DNA of 64,000 nt from Anaerolineae bacterium (lineage in GTDB: Bacteria > Chloroflexota > Anaerolineae > Aggregatilineales > J027). The notes below the pieces were generated by a model. That model had not been told where the DNA came from. It ran no database searches and saw only the letters and a program-made list of their open reading frames with translations. A program made the position numbers and the translations under genes. Shown one piece after another: positions 10,478 to 19,043 of this stretch. The number at the start of each line of letters is the position of its first letter. Within the stretch, counting starts at the first letter, position 1. The DNA is taken from the NCBI GenBank assembly GCA_019913005.1, contig JAIOHL010000207.1, positions 28,413-92,412 on the forward strand, written 5' to 3'.

Positions 10478-12034
10478 CTATTCATCAAGATCGGCCTGTA
10501 GCTCAAATTGGATTACAGACACTTCATTTACATCCTCGAAAAGTGGAATTCCAAGCGTATCCGACAGTAGATGCACGGGAAATTCAAAACTGGTTGAAAG
10601 CTCTACCCTCCGTAGCGAATAGTCGTCGAGTGAAATATAGCGCCGCACCTGCAAGGCTTCATCGCTTGGAAACTCTGCCAATGTTGTCGCCAAAAAATCT
10701 ACGACTTCACCGCTGGTCAACCCGTATGCTGCAAAATCTATTTCATTGAACAAGAGATAAACCAGAAATTCCGCCAATAGCCGACCAACGAAGTCGTTGC
10801 TAAAAAGTGATTGGAGGGCAATCTCACTCGGAAAAACCGCACATGAATCAGTAGATTTTGTGTTGGCGATACGCGACAGGTTGCTATCGGCAGCAAGGAG
10901 ACTTAGCCACAAGTCAGTAATCGCGTTTTCATCGTAATCAATAATCATCATCGCTATGCTACCGCCGGAGATGCTCAGGTTACTGGAGAAAATCCCAAGC
11001 AGCAGATTAGTCTCGGTTCTTGAATCCGAGGTGCAACAGACAAATGGGTTAAGGTTCAGACTGAGCATTTGTAAGTTTGGGAAAATGCTTCCAGCTTCCG
11101 TAGTATTCAAGAGGACTTTGAGGGGTAGCACATCTTTATCACGTAGTTGTTCCGCTAAAGAGTTCGCCTGTGTCTCACTGAAATCTCCGGAGATTTGCCC
11201 CTGCTCCCCAGTGATAGCGTTTTGAATGGTAGGAGCGGAAATAACCACTCCATCAAGCACAATTGCCAGCCGATCCCCAATGTGCTGTGCAGTGTAATCG
11301 GCGAAAATCTGTTGGCCTGTGGGAGTCAAAGTAAATGAAATCACCCAATTCCCGAAACTCGTTGCCTCAGCCCAAGTATCCGCAAGCTCATCCCCGGTCA
11401 TAATACTATGAAACGGCGGGCCATCCGGTTGACCATTACTGCCGATTCCGGGATTTTCAGGAGGGCATAAGCCATTTAGATAACCGAGTGCAATTTGCAC
11501 ATCCGTCAAAATGCACGCCCCATCGGTCACATCCATCGGGGTCTCCGAAAAATCCACAAATTCCAGCAGAATGCCACCCCGCGCTGTCAAATCTGAGACG
11601 AACGATTCCGGCAAAGGTGATAGGGGAACCTCGACGGCAAGTTGATTTCCAATAATTTGTACCGACGCATTAGCGAATCCCAGAGTCGCTAAACGCCGCA
11701 ATAAAATTTCGCGGGTCTCCTGTTTGGTTGTTTCCTCAACCCCCTCACCTAAGATGTCAAATAGCAACCGGGTCCCCTGCTTAACCTCAAAATGAGTGAT
11801 GCCGTCGCCCTGTGCTGAGAATTCAATAGGATCAGGCAAATCAATCAAGCCACTGAAGGCGAAATCTTCAATAGCCAGCGTTGTCGTATCCAACATTTTC
11901 GCGGCGTGGGCTTCGAGAATGGCGCAATCTTCGGGTGAGAGATCACAATCGCCGCCTTGTGCTTGGGCTGGTAAAAACCAATGGCTACCCGCGATGATGC
12001 CAATTATCAGCAGGGGTATCACAAGCTTTTTCAT
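10478..12034 (-). CDS. Secreted protein with orphan SecD-type P1 domain
   Basis: 518 residues with a signal peptide (residues 1-25, ending A-Q-A). Residues ~85-165 resemble the base of the SecD periplasmic P1 domain (G-T-R-L-L-F-D, an I-L-L-R-R-L segment, then G-G-I-L-L-E-F), and residues ~228-310 closely resemble the P1 head (F-T-L-T-P-T-G-Q-Q-I-F-A, I-V-L-D-G-V-V-I-S-A-P-T-I, I-S-G-D-F-S-E-T-Q-A). The SecD membrane permease part is absent: no further long hydrophobic helices follow. Residues ~315-518 are an unrecognised region that loosely resembles lipoprotein sandwich domains. Start: ATG with GGGAG 8 bases upstream; a GTG at 12049 overlaps that site. It follows the amino-acid importer ATPase gene by 27 bp, so it may be part of that operon. 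Confidence 0.7.
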   Translation of the reverse strand: MKKLVIPLLIIGIIAGSHWFLPAQAQGGDCDLSPEDCAILEAHAAKMLDTTTLAIEDFAFSGLIDLPDPIEFSAQGDGITHFEVKQGTRLLFDILGEGVEETTKQETREILLRRLATLGFANASVQIIGNQLAVEVPLSPLPESFVSDLTARGGILLEFVDFSETPMDVTDGACILTDVQIALGYLNGLCPPENPGIGSNGQPDGPPFHSIMTGDELADTWAEATSFGNWVISFTLTPTGQQIFADYTAQHIGDRLAIVLDGVVISAPTIQNAITGEQGQISGDFSETQANSLAEQLRDKDVLPLKVLLNTTEAGSIFPNLQMLSLNLNPFVCCTSDSRTETNLLLGIFSSNLSISGGSIAMMIIDYDENAITDLWLSLLAADSNLSRIANTKSTDSCAVFPSEIALQSLFSNDFVGRLLAEFLVYLLFNEIDFAAYGLTSGEVVDFLATTLAEFPSDEALQVRRYISLDDYSLRRVELSTSFEFPVHLLSDTLGIPLFEDVNEVSVIQFELQADLDE

Positions 12035-12061
12035 GATGATTGCTCCCACCCTTAAAAGGAA

Positions 12062-12835
12062 CTAGAGAATCTTGCTCAAGAACAATTTCGTCCGATCATG
12101 CTGGGGGTTATCAAACAGATTGTCAGGCGTGTTTTGCTCGACAATCATCCCGCTGTCCATAAAGATGGTGCGGTCAGAGGCGGCCCGCGCAAAGCCCATT
12201 TCGTGCGAGACAACCACCATCGTCATACCGCCGAATGCAAGGGCCATCATGACATCTAACACCTCGTTAATCATTTCAGGGTCAAGCGCTGATGTCGGTT
12301 CATCAAACAACATGATTTTGGGATCCATCGCCAACGCCCGTGCAATCGCCACACGCTGCTGCTGACCACCCGAAAGCTGACTGGGGTGGACATCGGCCTT
12401 GTCGGGAATCCCCACCCGCCCTAATAACTCCATCGCTTTTTCTTTGGAGGCAGTGTTGGCACGTTTTCGCACCACTCGTTGGGCCAGCATGATATTTTCC
12501 AGTACGGTGAGATGGGGAAACAGATTAAAACTCTGGAACACCATGCCGACCTCGGCCCGGATGCGGTTGATATTTTTCGCGCCGTGCAGTGGGATGCCAT
12601 CTACCACAATATCGCCTCGATCAAAAGTCTCAAGGCGATTAATGCAGCGCAGCAGGGTACTTTTACCCGAACCGCTTGGCCCGATAACCGTCACCACCTC
12701 GCCCGTGCGAATATCTAGTGAGACATCACGCAGGGCATGAACTACTCCGCGTGGGGTGCGAAATTGCTTATGTATATTCCGAATCTGGATAATTACATCG
12801 CCAATTTGTTTATCTTTTTTGGTTGGTGAAGTCAT
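12062..12835 (-). CDS. Polar amino-acid ABC transporter ATP-binding protein
   Basis: 257 residues, the cytoplasmic ATPase of a GlnQ/HisP-type importer. Walker A is G-P-S-G-S-G-K-S-T (near residue 53), Q-loop F-Q-S-F-N-L-F-P-H, signature L-S-G-G-Q-Q-Q-R, Walker [13 protein letters not shown] and switch His in V-V-S-H-E-M-G-F-A. The sequence F-N-L-F-P-H-L-T and E-M-G-F-A-R are characteristic of the amino-acid subfamily. It starts 12 bases after the permease stop with a GAGGAAGG ribosome site. With the permease and binding protein upstream it forms a complete importer; the exact amino acid cannot be read from the sequence. Confidence 0.96.
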   Translation of the reverse strand: MTSPTKKDKQIGDVIIQIRNIHKQFRTPRGVVHALRDVSLDIRTGEVVTVIGPSGSGKSTLLRCINRLETFDRGDIVVDGIPLHGAKNINRIRAEVGMVFQSFNLFPHLTVLENIMLAQRVVRKRANTASKEKAMELLGRVGIPDKADVHPSQLSGGQQQRVAIARALAMDPKIMLFDEPTSALDPEMINEVLDVMMALAFGGMTMVVVSHEMGFARAASDRTIFMDSGMIVEQNTPDNLFDNPQHDRTKLFLSKIL

Positions 12836-12847
12836 GGCTAACCTTCC

Positions 12848-14881
12848 TCAGGGCAATCGGGAACGGCGTTCAACCGCACGCACCATCAGCGAGAGGCTTA
12901 ACGTCATCACAATGTAAAAAATGGCGACGGCATTATAGGCCGGAATCGCTTGAAATGTGCGTGTACTATAGAGACGGCCCTGCTGCAACAATTCGGGTAG
13001 GGCCAAAATTGCAATCAGCGAAGAATCTTTAAGCATCGCAATAAAATCATTGCCCAGTGGGGGTAACACAGTGCGAATCGCTTGGGGCAAAATGACATGC
13101 CGCATGGATTGGAAATAGGACATGCCCAAACTGCGGGCCGCCTCAGTTTGCCCTCTGGACACCGATTGAATCCCAGCGCGAAACACTTCGGCCAGAAACG
13201 CCCCATAACCCACCGCCAGACCGATTACGGCCTCGGCAAGGAAGGACTCGTTCCCCAAAACCTGTACTTCAATCTTGGTCAAGGTATCATATATCGGATG
13301 GGTAATATCCCCAATAATGCCATCCGCATCACGCATTTGCGGGCTAACCACAAACGCAAAGTAGAGCAAAATTACCAACAATGGTACACCACGCACCAAT
13401 TCGACATAAAACGTCGAGAGATGATAGAAAATGGGATTGGAAGAAACACGAAATAGGCCCATCAACAAACCAATCAATAAGGCCAAACTAAACGCCGACA
13501 GCGTGACGATAATGGTTAACCAAATCCCCGCATTACAACCGCGTGGGTTATTGAGAGCGCAGGTTTTATAGGTACGGGCAGTGGTCGAATAAATATCACT
13601 TTTACGCAGCGTAACAATCTTTTCCGGCACGGTTTCAATCGTGACCCCACTGTCGTTATCCGCGATAATGCGTCCCGCCACCGTACTGTCATTCATCGTG
13701 ATGGTGATTTCACACCCATCTGCGTCGGTTGACGTACAGTCGTCGGGGTTGCGTATTTCTTCTTGGATGTCGCGGCGCTCAAATTCGGTGGCCTCGGCAT
13801 CGCCCTCCAAAATGATGTCATATTGGCTGGCAGATTCCGTGCTAAGTCGGCCTGAAAAAGTTTCACCGCTGACGGAGACAATTGTCCCTTCATAATCTTG
13901 GCAGCGCGGGTCTTCGGAGCGGTCACATGTCACTGTGCCAACTTCCATATTGATGATCCGACTGCGCGAAATCTGTACCGTCTGCTGCTCAACCGTTCGC
14001 ACCTGAACTTCTTTGTCATCGTCCCCACGCAGTTCCGTCCCAATAATCTTTTCAGGATAGACTACATAAGTAACCGGGGTGGGTACACAATCGGGTGTAG
14101 CATTGGGAGAGCACTCCAAAGTCCCTTCGCGGCGTGACAAGATACGATTGGGACGTATGGTGATCTCATAACCATCCTCTAAATGCCGAATCCGTGCATC
14201 GGCCCGTACCCGAATCCCCTGACGTAGGCTATATGGGCGATTAAACGTGACAATTTGGCCGCTGAGTGATGCACAGTCCGGCACAGCAATAGCATCACAA
14301 GCCAACACCCCCTCTTCCTCGCTCAAAATGTCATTCGGCGCGACAACGGTCTGTACGCCATCCGCCAAAGTCACCCGAACGAGCGGCCCAACCACCCCCG
14401 TGCGTAACCCTTTCGTTTCCACCGTCCCATTCGGTGATTCACGGTTGGCGTTTTCAAAATCTTGATAAGTGACGACTACTCCGCGCTGGCTGAGGCATCC
14501 TTCTGGTGCGTCTTCAGGGCAGTTGATAACCCCGTCTTCTTGTGAAACGACCTGTTGAATTGGAACGGTCACGCTAGTGTCATCTAACCCGCGTACCCGC
14601 ACCGTTTCGCTGACCAGTAGAACTTCCGTCTTGACCTCGTAAACAACATCATAGAGTTCATCGGTGTTGACTTCAGGGCGATCTGCTAACCAGTCCAGAA
14701 TATCCCGATCATTTTGGTCATTCAACATATCAATGCCGACCCAAAAAATGAGCAGGAACAGCAACACAGCCCACCAAGGAACTCGGCGAGCCATACCGAG
14801 CAGCAAGTCGGGAACAGTCGGAGGTTCTTGAATTAACTCAGGGACGGGTGGCGGTACATTTGCCTTAGTGGATTGACCCAT
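12848..14881 (-). CDS. Amino-acid ABC transporter permease with a large six-repeat cysteine-pair outer domain
   Basis: 677 residues, about three times the usual size of a HisM/GlnP permease. Residues ~36-54 are a first membrane helix, and ~453-677 are a normal permease core with the E-A-A loop (R-G-Q-T-E-A-A-R-S-L-G-M-S). Between them lie ~400 beta-rich, non-hydrophobic residues, predicted outside the membrane, with six cysteine pairs of identical spacing: C121/C129, C195/C203, C257/C265, C319/C327, C382/C390, C441/C449 (C-x7-C each, units 59-74 residues apart). Most units end in an I-L-S-x-x-E-G-[VT]-x-x-C-like strand. The start at 14881 has GAAGGAAAG 7 bases upstream; extending further would overlap the binding-protein gene. 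Probably an importer whose permease carries its own extracytoplasmic docking or sensing module. Confidence 0.9.
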   Translation of the reverse strand: MGQSTKANVPPPVPELIQEPPTVPDLLLGMARRVPWWAVLLFLLIFWVGIDMLNDQNDRDILDWLADRPEVNTDELYDVVYEVKTEVLLVSETVRVRGLDDTSVTVPIQQVVSQEDGVINCPEDAPEGCLSQRGVVVTYQDFENANRESPNGTVETKGLRTGVVGPLVRVTLADGVQTVVAPNDILSEEEGVLACDAIAVPDCASLSGQIVTFNRPYSLRQGIRVRADARIRHLEDGYEITIRPNRILSRREGTLECSPNATPDCVPTPVTYVVYPEKIIGTELRGDDDKEVQVRTVEQQTVQISRSRIINMEVGTVTCDRSEDPRCQDYEGTIVSVSGETFSGRLSTESASQYDIILEGDAEATEFERRDIQEEIRNPDDCTSTDADGCEITITMNDSTVAGRIIADNDSGVTIETVPEKIVTLRKSDIYSTTARTYKTCALNNPRGCNAGIWLTIIVTLSAFSLALLIGLLMGLFRVSSNPIFYHLSTFYVELVRGVPLLVILLYFAFVVSPQMRDADGIIGDITHPIYDTLTKIEVQVLGNESFLAEAVIGLAVGYGAFLAEVFRAGIQSVSRGQTEAARSLGMSYFQSMRHVILPQAIRTVLPPLGNDFIAMLKDSSLIAILALPELLQQGRLYSTRTFQAIPAYNAVAIFYIVMTLSLSLMVRAVERRSRLP

Positions 14882-14917
14882 CTTTCTTTCCTTCAGAAAT
14901 TTATTAAGTAAACAATA

Positions 14918-14936
14918 GGCGGGTTGTTCACCCGCC
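14918..14936 (-). terminator. Hairpin between binding-protein and permease genes
   Basis: GGCGGGT and ACCCGCC form a perfect 7-bp stem with a 5-nt loop, followed on the minus strand by TATTGTTTACTT. It sits in the 97-bp gap just after the binding-protein stop. It may act as a partial terminator or an mRNA 3' stabiliser so that binding protein is made in excess over permease. Confidence 0.5.
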
Positions 14937-14978
14937 CGGTAAATCTGTTTATTGAAACTCCACCAACTAGCGGAAAAA

Positions 14979-16166
14979 CTAGTTGGCTTCGGCTGTCGCT
15001 TCGGGAGCAACTTCAGAAGCAGTTTCGCAAAAGAGCCAGTCTTCACCTTCCAGCACAAAATGAGCGGGTTCGGGGAAGATGTCACTAGCCGCGATTTCAG
15101 TACCTTCGACTAGGAGTGAGCCACCAACAGCCACTTCAGCGGCTTCGCCATCAATTGTGACCGTATATTCAAGGTCAGACAGGTCAATCGTCAGACCAGT
15201 ATATTGAGCCAAATCCTCGGCGCTTGGCACTTGACCATCAGCGCAGGAAACTTCCGCAATGGCTTCGGCATCACCCGCGAAGGTAGCCGTCAAAACGTAG
15301 TTGAGCACGGAGGCTGGGTCAGAGGTATCGAGCAGCACTACCCCCGTACCACCTTCTTGGAAGTCTTCGCTCGGCAGGGTGCCAAAATAGCTTTCAAAAA
15401 TGGTGGCATAGGTGCCATCCGCGATAACATTCACCAAAGAAGCATTGACCGCATCCAACAATTCTGGGAAATCGGGTCGAATGGCAATGCCGTAGAATTC
15501 ATCCGTCAGAGTTTCGCCAACCGTCGTTAGGTTTAGATCGGGGTTATTGGCAATGATGTCGGCGGAGGTGGGAGCATCTACAATCACCGCGTCAATTTCT
15601 TCATTGCCCAACGCTTGGAAGGCGAGGGTCGCTTCGTCAAAACGCACGACTTCAACGCCGGGGATTTCGGTAGCAAAGGTATCACCCGTTGTTCCGGTTT
15701 GCACGCCAACGCGCAGACCCGCCAGATCATCGGGGGTGGCAACGTTTTCGGCATCAGCAGCACGCACGGAAATGATTTGACCCGCGAGGAAATACGGATT
15801 GGAAAAGTCTACCTCTTCTTCACGTTCGGGGGTAATGGTCGCAGCCGAGATGACCGCATCAAATTCGCCGCTGGCAAGTGCCGTGAAAATGCCGTCCCAC
15901 TTGGTATTGACCCATTCAATTTCAAAACCAGCATCGGCGGCGATGGCGTCCATCAATTCAACATCGAAGCCGATAATATTGTCTTCTGCATCTACCGATT
16001 CAAAAGGCGGATATTCGGCATTTGTCCCGACTTTAATGGTTTGGCCTTCCACCTGTGAACGGGTGGCACGTTCCGCCGTCGGTTGGGAAGTGGCAGCGAC
16101 TGGCAGAGCCATCACCAGCAGCAAGGCAACCGTTAGCAAGATCAAAAAATTCTTTCCGTAACGCAT
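14979..16166 (-). CDS. Polar amino-acid ABC transporter substrate-binding protein with C-terminal extension
   Basis: 395 residues. A signal peptide (residues 1-27) has no lipobox Cys, so it is probably released or held by other means. Residues ~38-275 form a type-II periplasmic-binding fold of the amino-acid family: G-T-N-A-E-Y-P-P-F-E, G-F-D-V-E-L-M-D-A-I-A, A-A-T-I-T-P-E-R and G-V-Q-T-G-T-T-G. An extra ~120 residues follow, acidic and with two Cys, not part of the usual fold and unrecognised. The start at 16166 has GAGGAG 9 bases upstream. It is the first gene of the importer operon and has a good promoter just upstream. Absence of aromatic and Arg ligands was not tested, so specificity is left open. 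Confidence 0.93.
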   Translation of the reverse strand: MRYGKNFLILLTVALLLVMALPVAATSQPTAERATRSQVEGQTIKVGTNAEYPPFESVDAEDNIIGFDVELMDAIAADAGFEIEWVNTKWDGIFTALASGEFDAVISAATITPEREEEVDFSNPYFLAGQIISVRAADAENVATPDDLAGLRVGVQTGTTGDTFATEIPGVEVVRFDEATLAFQALGNEEIDAVIVDAPTSADIIANNPDLNLTTVGETLTDEFYGIAIRPDFPELLDAVNASLVNVIADGTYATIFESYFGTLPSEDFQEGGTGVVLLDTSDPASVLNYVLTATFAGDAEAIAEVSCADGQVPSAEDLAQYTGLTIDLSDLEYTVTIDGEAAEVAVGGSLLVEGTEIAASDIFPEPAHFVLEGEDWLFCETASEVAPEATAEAN

Positions 16167-16218
16167 TTTCAAATTCTCCTCAGTTTCAGTTTGAAACTCA
16201 TGGTTCTAAGCATGGATG

Positions 16219-16247
16219 AGTTTAAGCAGGACTGCCCCTCATGTCAA
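16219..16247 (-). promoter_or_regulatory. Sigma70-type promoter of the amino-acid importer operon
   Basis: On the minus strand TTGACA (16247-16242) is followed after exactly 17 bases by TAAACT (16224-16219). The start of transcription would fall near 16212, about 45 bases before the binding-protein ATG. Confidence 0.6.
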
Positions 16248-16282
16248 ATTCATTCGTTATGGCAGTTGACACAACTTACCCC

Positions 16283-16313
16283 TTGAAAAGCGCTACCCTG
16301 TTTGAGCTATACT
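16283..16313 (+). promoter_or_regulatory. Candidate promoter of the oligopeptide-type importer
   Basis: TTGAAA (16283-16288) and TATACT (16308-16313) with a 19-base spacer, about 85 bases before the next plus-strand gene. A consensus TTGACA at 16266-16271 lies further upstream but lacks a matching -10. The long spacer makes this call weak. Confidence 0.35.
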
Positions 16314-16399
16314 TCAGCGGCGCATTTTAACAACTTTTGAGCCATGTCCCCCATTGGTATGTTCCAACACAGCAACAGAAAGGGATATTAAGTTAGGAA

Positions 16400-18070
16400 A
16401 TGAGTGTCTTGGAAGTACGACGTAAGCGTAGAATTCGTTGGGGGGTCTGGCTGCCCGTTTTGGCGGTGTTGACCTTAGCCCTTATCGCATGTTTGCTGGC
16501 CGTCGTCAGCACGTTAATCTCGGAAGAAGAAAAAACCACCAGCGGCGGCAATACCCTTATCTATGGGTTAACCCTAAACCCAAGTGGCATTGATCCGCAT
16601 TACAACCGCTCGGCGGAATTGGGTATTCCACTCTACAGCGTCTATGACACCCTCGTCTATCGCCACCCCCAAACCCGTGAATTTGTGGAAGGCTTGGCGG
16701 AACGTTGGGAAATCAGCCCCGATGCACTGACCTATACCTTTTATTTGCGGCAGAACGTCACATTTCACGATGGCACAGTCTTTGATGCCAATGCGGTAGG
16801 TGTCACCTTTGACCGCATTGTTAATCAGCAGTATCCCGATTGGCGACCCGGCAAAGCGCTGGATTTGATTGGGCCGTTTTACAATGGCTATAAAATTGTG
16901 GATGACTTTACCTTTCAGATATTTTTGACCGCACCCTATGCCCCCCTGCTGGATGCCCTGAGTCAGCCCTATTGGGGTATCGCCAGTCCAACTGCACTCG
17001 CCAACTGGTCAGCGGATACCTATCAATGGCATCAGGTGGGGACAGGGCCATACAAATTGGTTGAGGTTATTCCGGGGGATCGTATTATAATCGAACGGAA
17101 TGAGGATTATGCGTGGGGGCCGATTTTCTACGCGCCCCAATCAGACCGTTCGATTGATCGAATCGAATTCCGATTTTTTGACAAAGACCCTGCCAGTCGC
17201 CGTATCGCGCTCGAAGCCGGGGACGTAGATATTGTCGGCGAACTACCCCCCACTGACGCCGAAGCCCTACTAAGCGACCAAGAAATCCAAATCTTTGAAC
17301 AGGCCATCCCGGGTCAACCCCTCCAATTCTATTTCAATACCTCCCGCCCTCTCATTAATGACCAACGCTTTCGACAGGCTCTGCTCCATGCCACCAACCG
17401 CGCCGCCATTGTAGATACCGTGTTCTTCCGTGACCTTTCACCCGTTGCCTATGGCCCATTAGCCGCTGCTTCGCCTTATTACAATCCGGCAGTTGCGGAA
17501 ATGTATCCCAACAACTTGCAGCGCACCCGTGAATTATTTGGGCAAATCGGCCTTGTGGATTCCGACGACGACGGCATTCTTGAATTCAATACACAGCCCG
17601 TGAAGTTAAAAATCGCCATCGGCAATTGGGGCTTTTTGCCAGAGGTGGCTGCCTTAATTCAGAGTCAATGGCGTGAAATCGGTATCGAGGTGGAAATAAA
17701 TCAGGTCGCAGGGTTCACAGCCCTGCAAGAAGTCGCAACCAGCGGCGACTATGACCTCTTGAGTTTTGAAGATTTCGGCCTTGACCCCAATATCCTCAAC
17801 CCGGCCTATCTCTCAACCAGCCCAACCAATTATACGCATTACGCGGATGAGGAATTGGATGGATGGCTAACGCAGGCCCTATCGGTAGATGAAACCACGC
17901 GCGTGACGCTCTATAACCAGATTCAACAGCGCATTATGGATCAAGCTCTTGTCCTGCCCATCCGCGATTATGTCAATTTGATTGGCTGGTCGGCGCGATT
18001 GGAGGGGTTGATTTTTACAGGACAGGGGTGGTGGCCTTTGCTGACCAATGTACAAACAAAGGCTGAGTAA
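16400..18070 (+). CDS. Oligopeptide/nickel-type ABC transporter substrate-binding protein
   Basis: 556 residues of the SBP_bac_5 family (DppA/OppA/NikA-like). An N-terminal basic stretch and a hydrophobic segment (residues ~17-41, containing I-A-C-L-L) act as signal anchor or possibly lipoprotein signal. The family pattern is clear: V-Y-D-T-L-V-Y, G-L-A-E-R-W-E-I-S-P-D, a T-F-H-D-G-T-x-F-D-A segment (~120) and F-N-T-S-R-P-L-I-N-D-Q-R-F-R-Q-A-L near residue 310. Two permease genes follow directly (6 bp and 7 bp gaps), but no ATPase gene, so it must borrow one; the fused ATPase at 60-62 kb is a candidate. Substrate unknown: di- or oligopeptides, metal chelates or sugars are all possible for this family. 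Confidence 0.92.
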   Translation: MSVLEVRRKRRIRWGVWLPVLAVLTLALIACLLAVVSTLISEEEKTTSGGNTLIYGLTLNPSGIDPHYNRSAELGIPLYSVYDTLVYRHPQTREFVEGLAERWEISPDALTYTFYLRQNVTFHDGTVFDANAVGVTFDRIVNQQYPDWRPGKALDLIGPFYNGYKIVDDFTFQIFLTAPYAPLLDALSQPYWGIASPTALANWSADTYQWHQVGTGPYKLVEVIPGDRIIIERNEDYAWGPIFYAPQSDRSIDRIEFRFFDKDPASRRIALEAGDVDIVGELPPTDAEALLSDQEIQIFEQAIPGQPLQFYFNTSRPLINDQRFRQALLHATNRAAIVDTVFFRDLSPVAYGPLAAASPYYNPAVAEMYPNNLQRTRELFGQIGLVDSDDDGILEFNTQPVKLKIAIGNWGFLPEVAALIQSQWREIGIEVEINQVAGFTALQEVATSGDYDLLSFEDFGLDPNILNPAYLSTSPTNYTHYADEELDGWLTQALSVDETTRVTLYNQIQQRIMDQALVLPIRDYVNLIGWSARLEGLIFTGQGWWPLLTNVQTKAE

Positions 18071-18076
18071 TTGGTC

Positions 18077-19036
18077 ATGACCCAAAGCCGTCTGCTGGCG
18101 ATTACCCAACTCTCCGCACTAGGCTTGCTGCGAGGGGTGCTGGTCGTGTGGACGGCGGTGACGCTCGTTTTTGTGGCGGTGCGGGTGCTGCCGGGGGATG
18201 CAATTTCGGCTGAGTTGTTACCTGCCGGGGCATCCGAGACCCAAATTGAGGCCGAAAAAGACAAACAAGGCTTGAATGACCCCCTACCCCAACAATATCT
18301 CGGCTTTATCGCGGATATGTTGCACGGCGACTTGGGTCAATCCCTGCGGTATCGGGATGCTGTGACAACTATTATCCAAGACCGCATCGGCCCGACCTTC
18401 GCGCTTGGCATGGCAGCGTTTGCGGTGATGCTGCTGACGGGAGGCGTGTTGGGGATCGCCAGTATGGAAACCAGCCCGCCCCCTCTGCGTTTTTTAAGTC
18501 GAGGTATGATCGCCTTTTCCCAATCCGTGCCGATTTACATCACGGCGATTGTGGGGGTGTTTATTTTCAGCCTTGAACTAGACCTCCTGCCATCAGTAGG
18601 GTCGGATACACCGCGCCATTTGATTTTGCCCGCGCTGGTGTTGGGGTTTCATACATCCGGGGCAGTAGCACGGGTACTGAGTGCCAGCCTGACCGATGCG
18701 TTTCAGCAACCGTTTATGCTGACCGCCCGCGCCAAAGGGCTGCCGCCGATTGATTTACTCGATCATGCACTGCGGGTTGCTCTACTGCCCGTCTTGCGTG
18801 TGGGGGCCTTACAAATGGGGTTTTTATTGGGAGGGACGGTTATCGTTGAAGGCTTGTTTGTGCGGCGCGGTTTGGGCAGTCTACTGTTTCAATCGGTACT
18901 TGACCGCGATTACCCAATGGTGCAGGCGTTAGCTTTGTTGGCGGTTATTGTTTATCTGCTGGCGAATGGACTGGCGCGATTAGGTCAGCGGTTGATTGAC
19001 CCCCGTCTGACGGCCCACCTCGCCGATTTTGCCTAA
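18077..19036 (+). CDS. ABC transporter permease, DppB/OppB type
   Basis: 319 residues with about six membrane helices. It opens with a helix and V-R-V-L-P-G-D-A, the typical DppB-family first loop, then a short outer segment (Q-Q-Y-L-G-F-I-x-D-M-L-H-G-D-L-G-Q-S-L), and has the cytoplasmic coupling loop (T-A-R-A-K-G-L-P-P-I-D-L) near residue 220. The start is taken as the ATG at 18077, 6 bases after the binding-protein stop; a TTG at 18071 in frame is possible and no strong ribosome site favours either. It pairs with the next gene to form the membrane channel. Confidence 0.92.
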   Translation: MTQSRLLAITQLSALGLLRGVLVVWTAVTLVFVAVRVLPGDAISAELLPAGASETQIEAEKDKQGLNDPLPQQYLGFIADMLHGDLGQSLRYRDAVTTIIQDRIGPTFALGMAAFAVMLLTGGVLGIASMETSPPPLRFLSRGMIAFSQSVPIYITAIVGVFIFSLELDLLPSVGSDTPRHLILPALVLGFHTSGAVARVLSASLTDAFQQPFMLTARAKGLPPIDLLDHALRVALLPVLRVGALQMGFLLGGTVIVEGLFVRRGLGSLLFQSVLDRDYPMVQALALLAVIVYLLANGLARLGQRLIDPRLTAHLADFA

Positions 19037-19043
19037 TTCCCTC

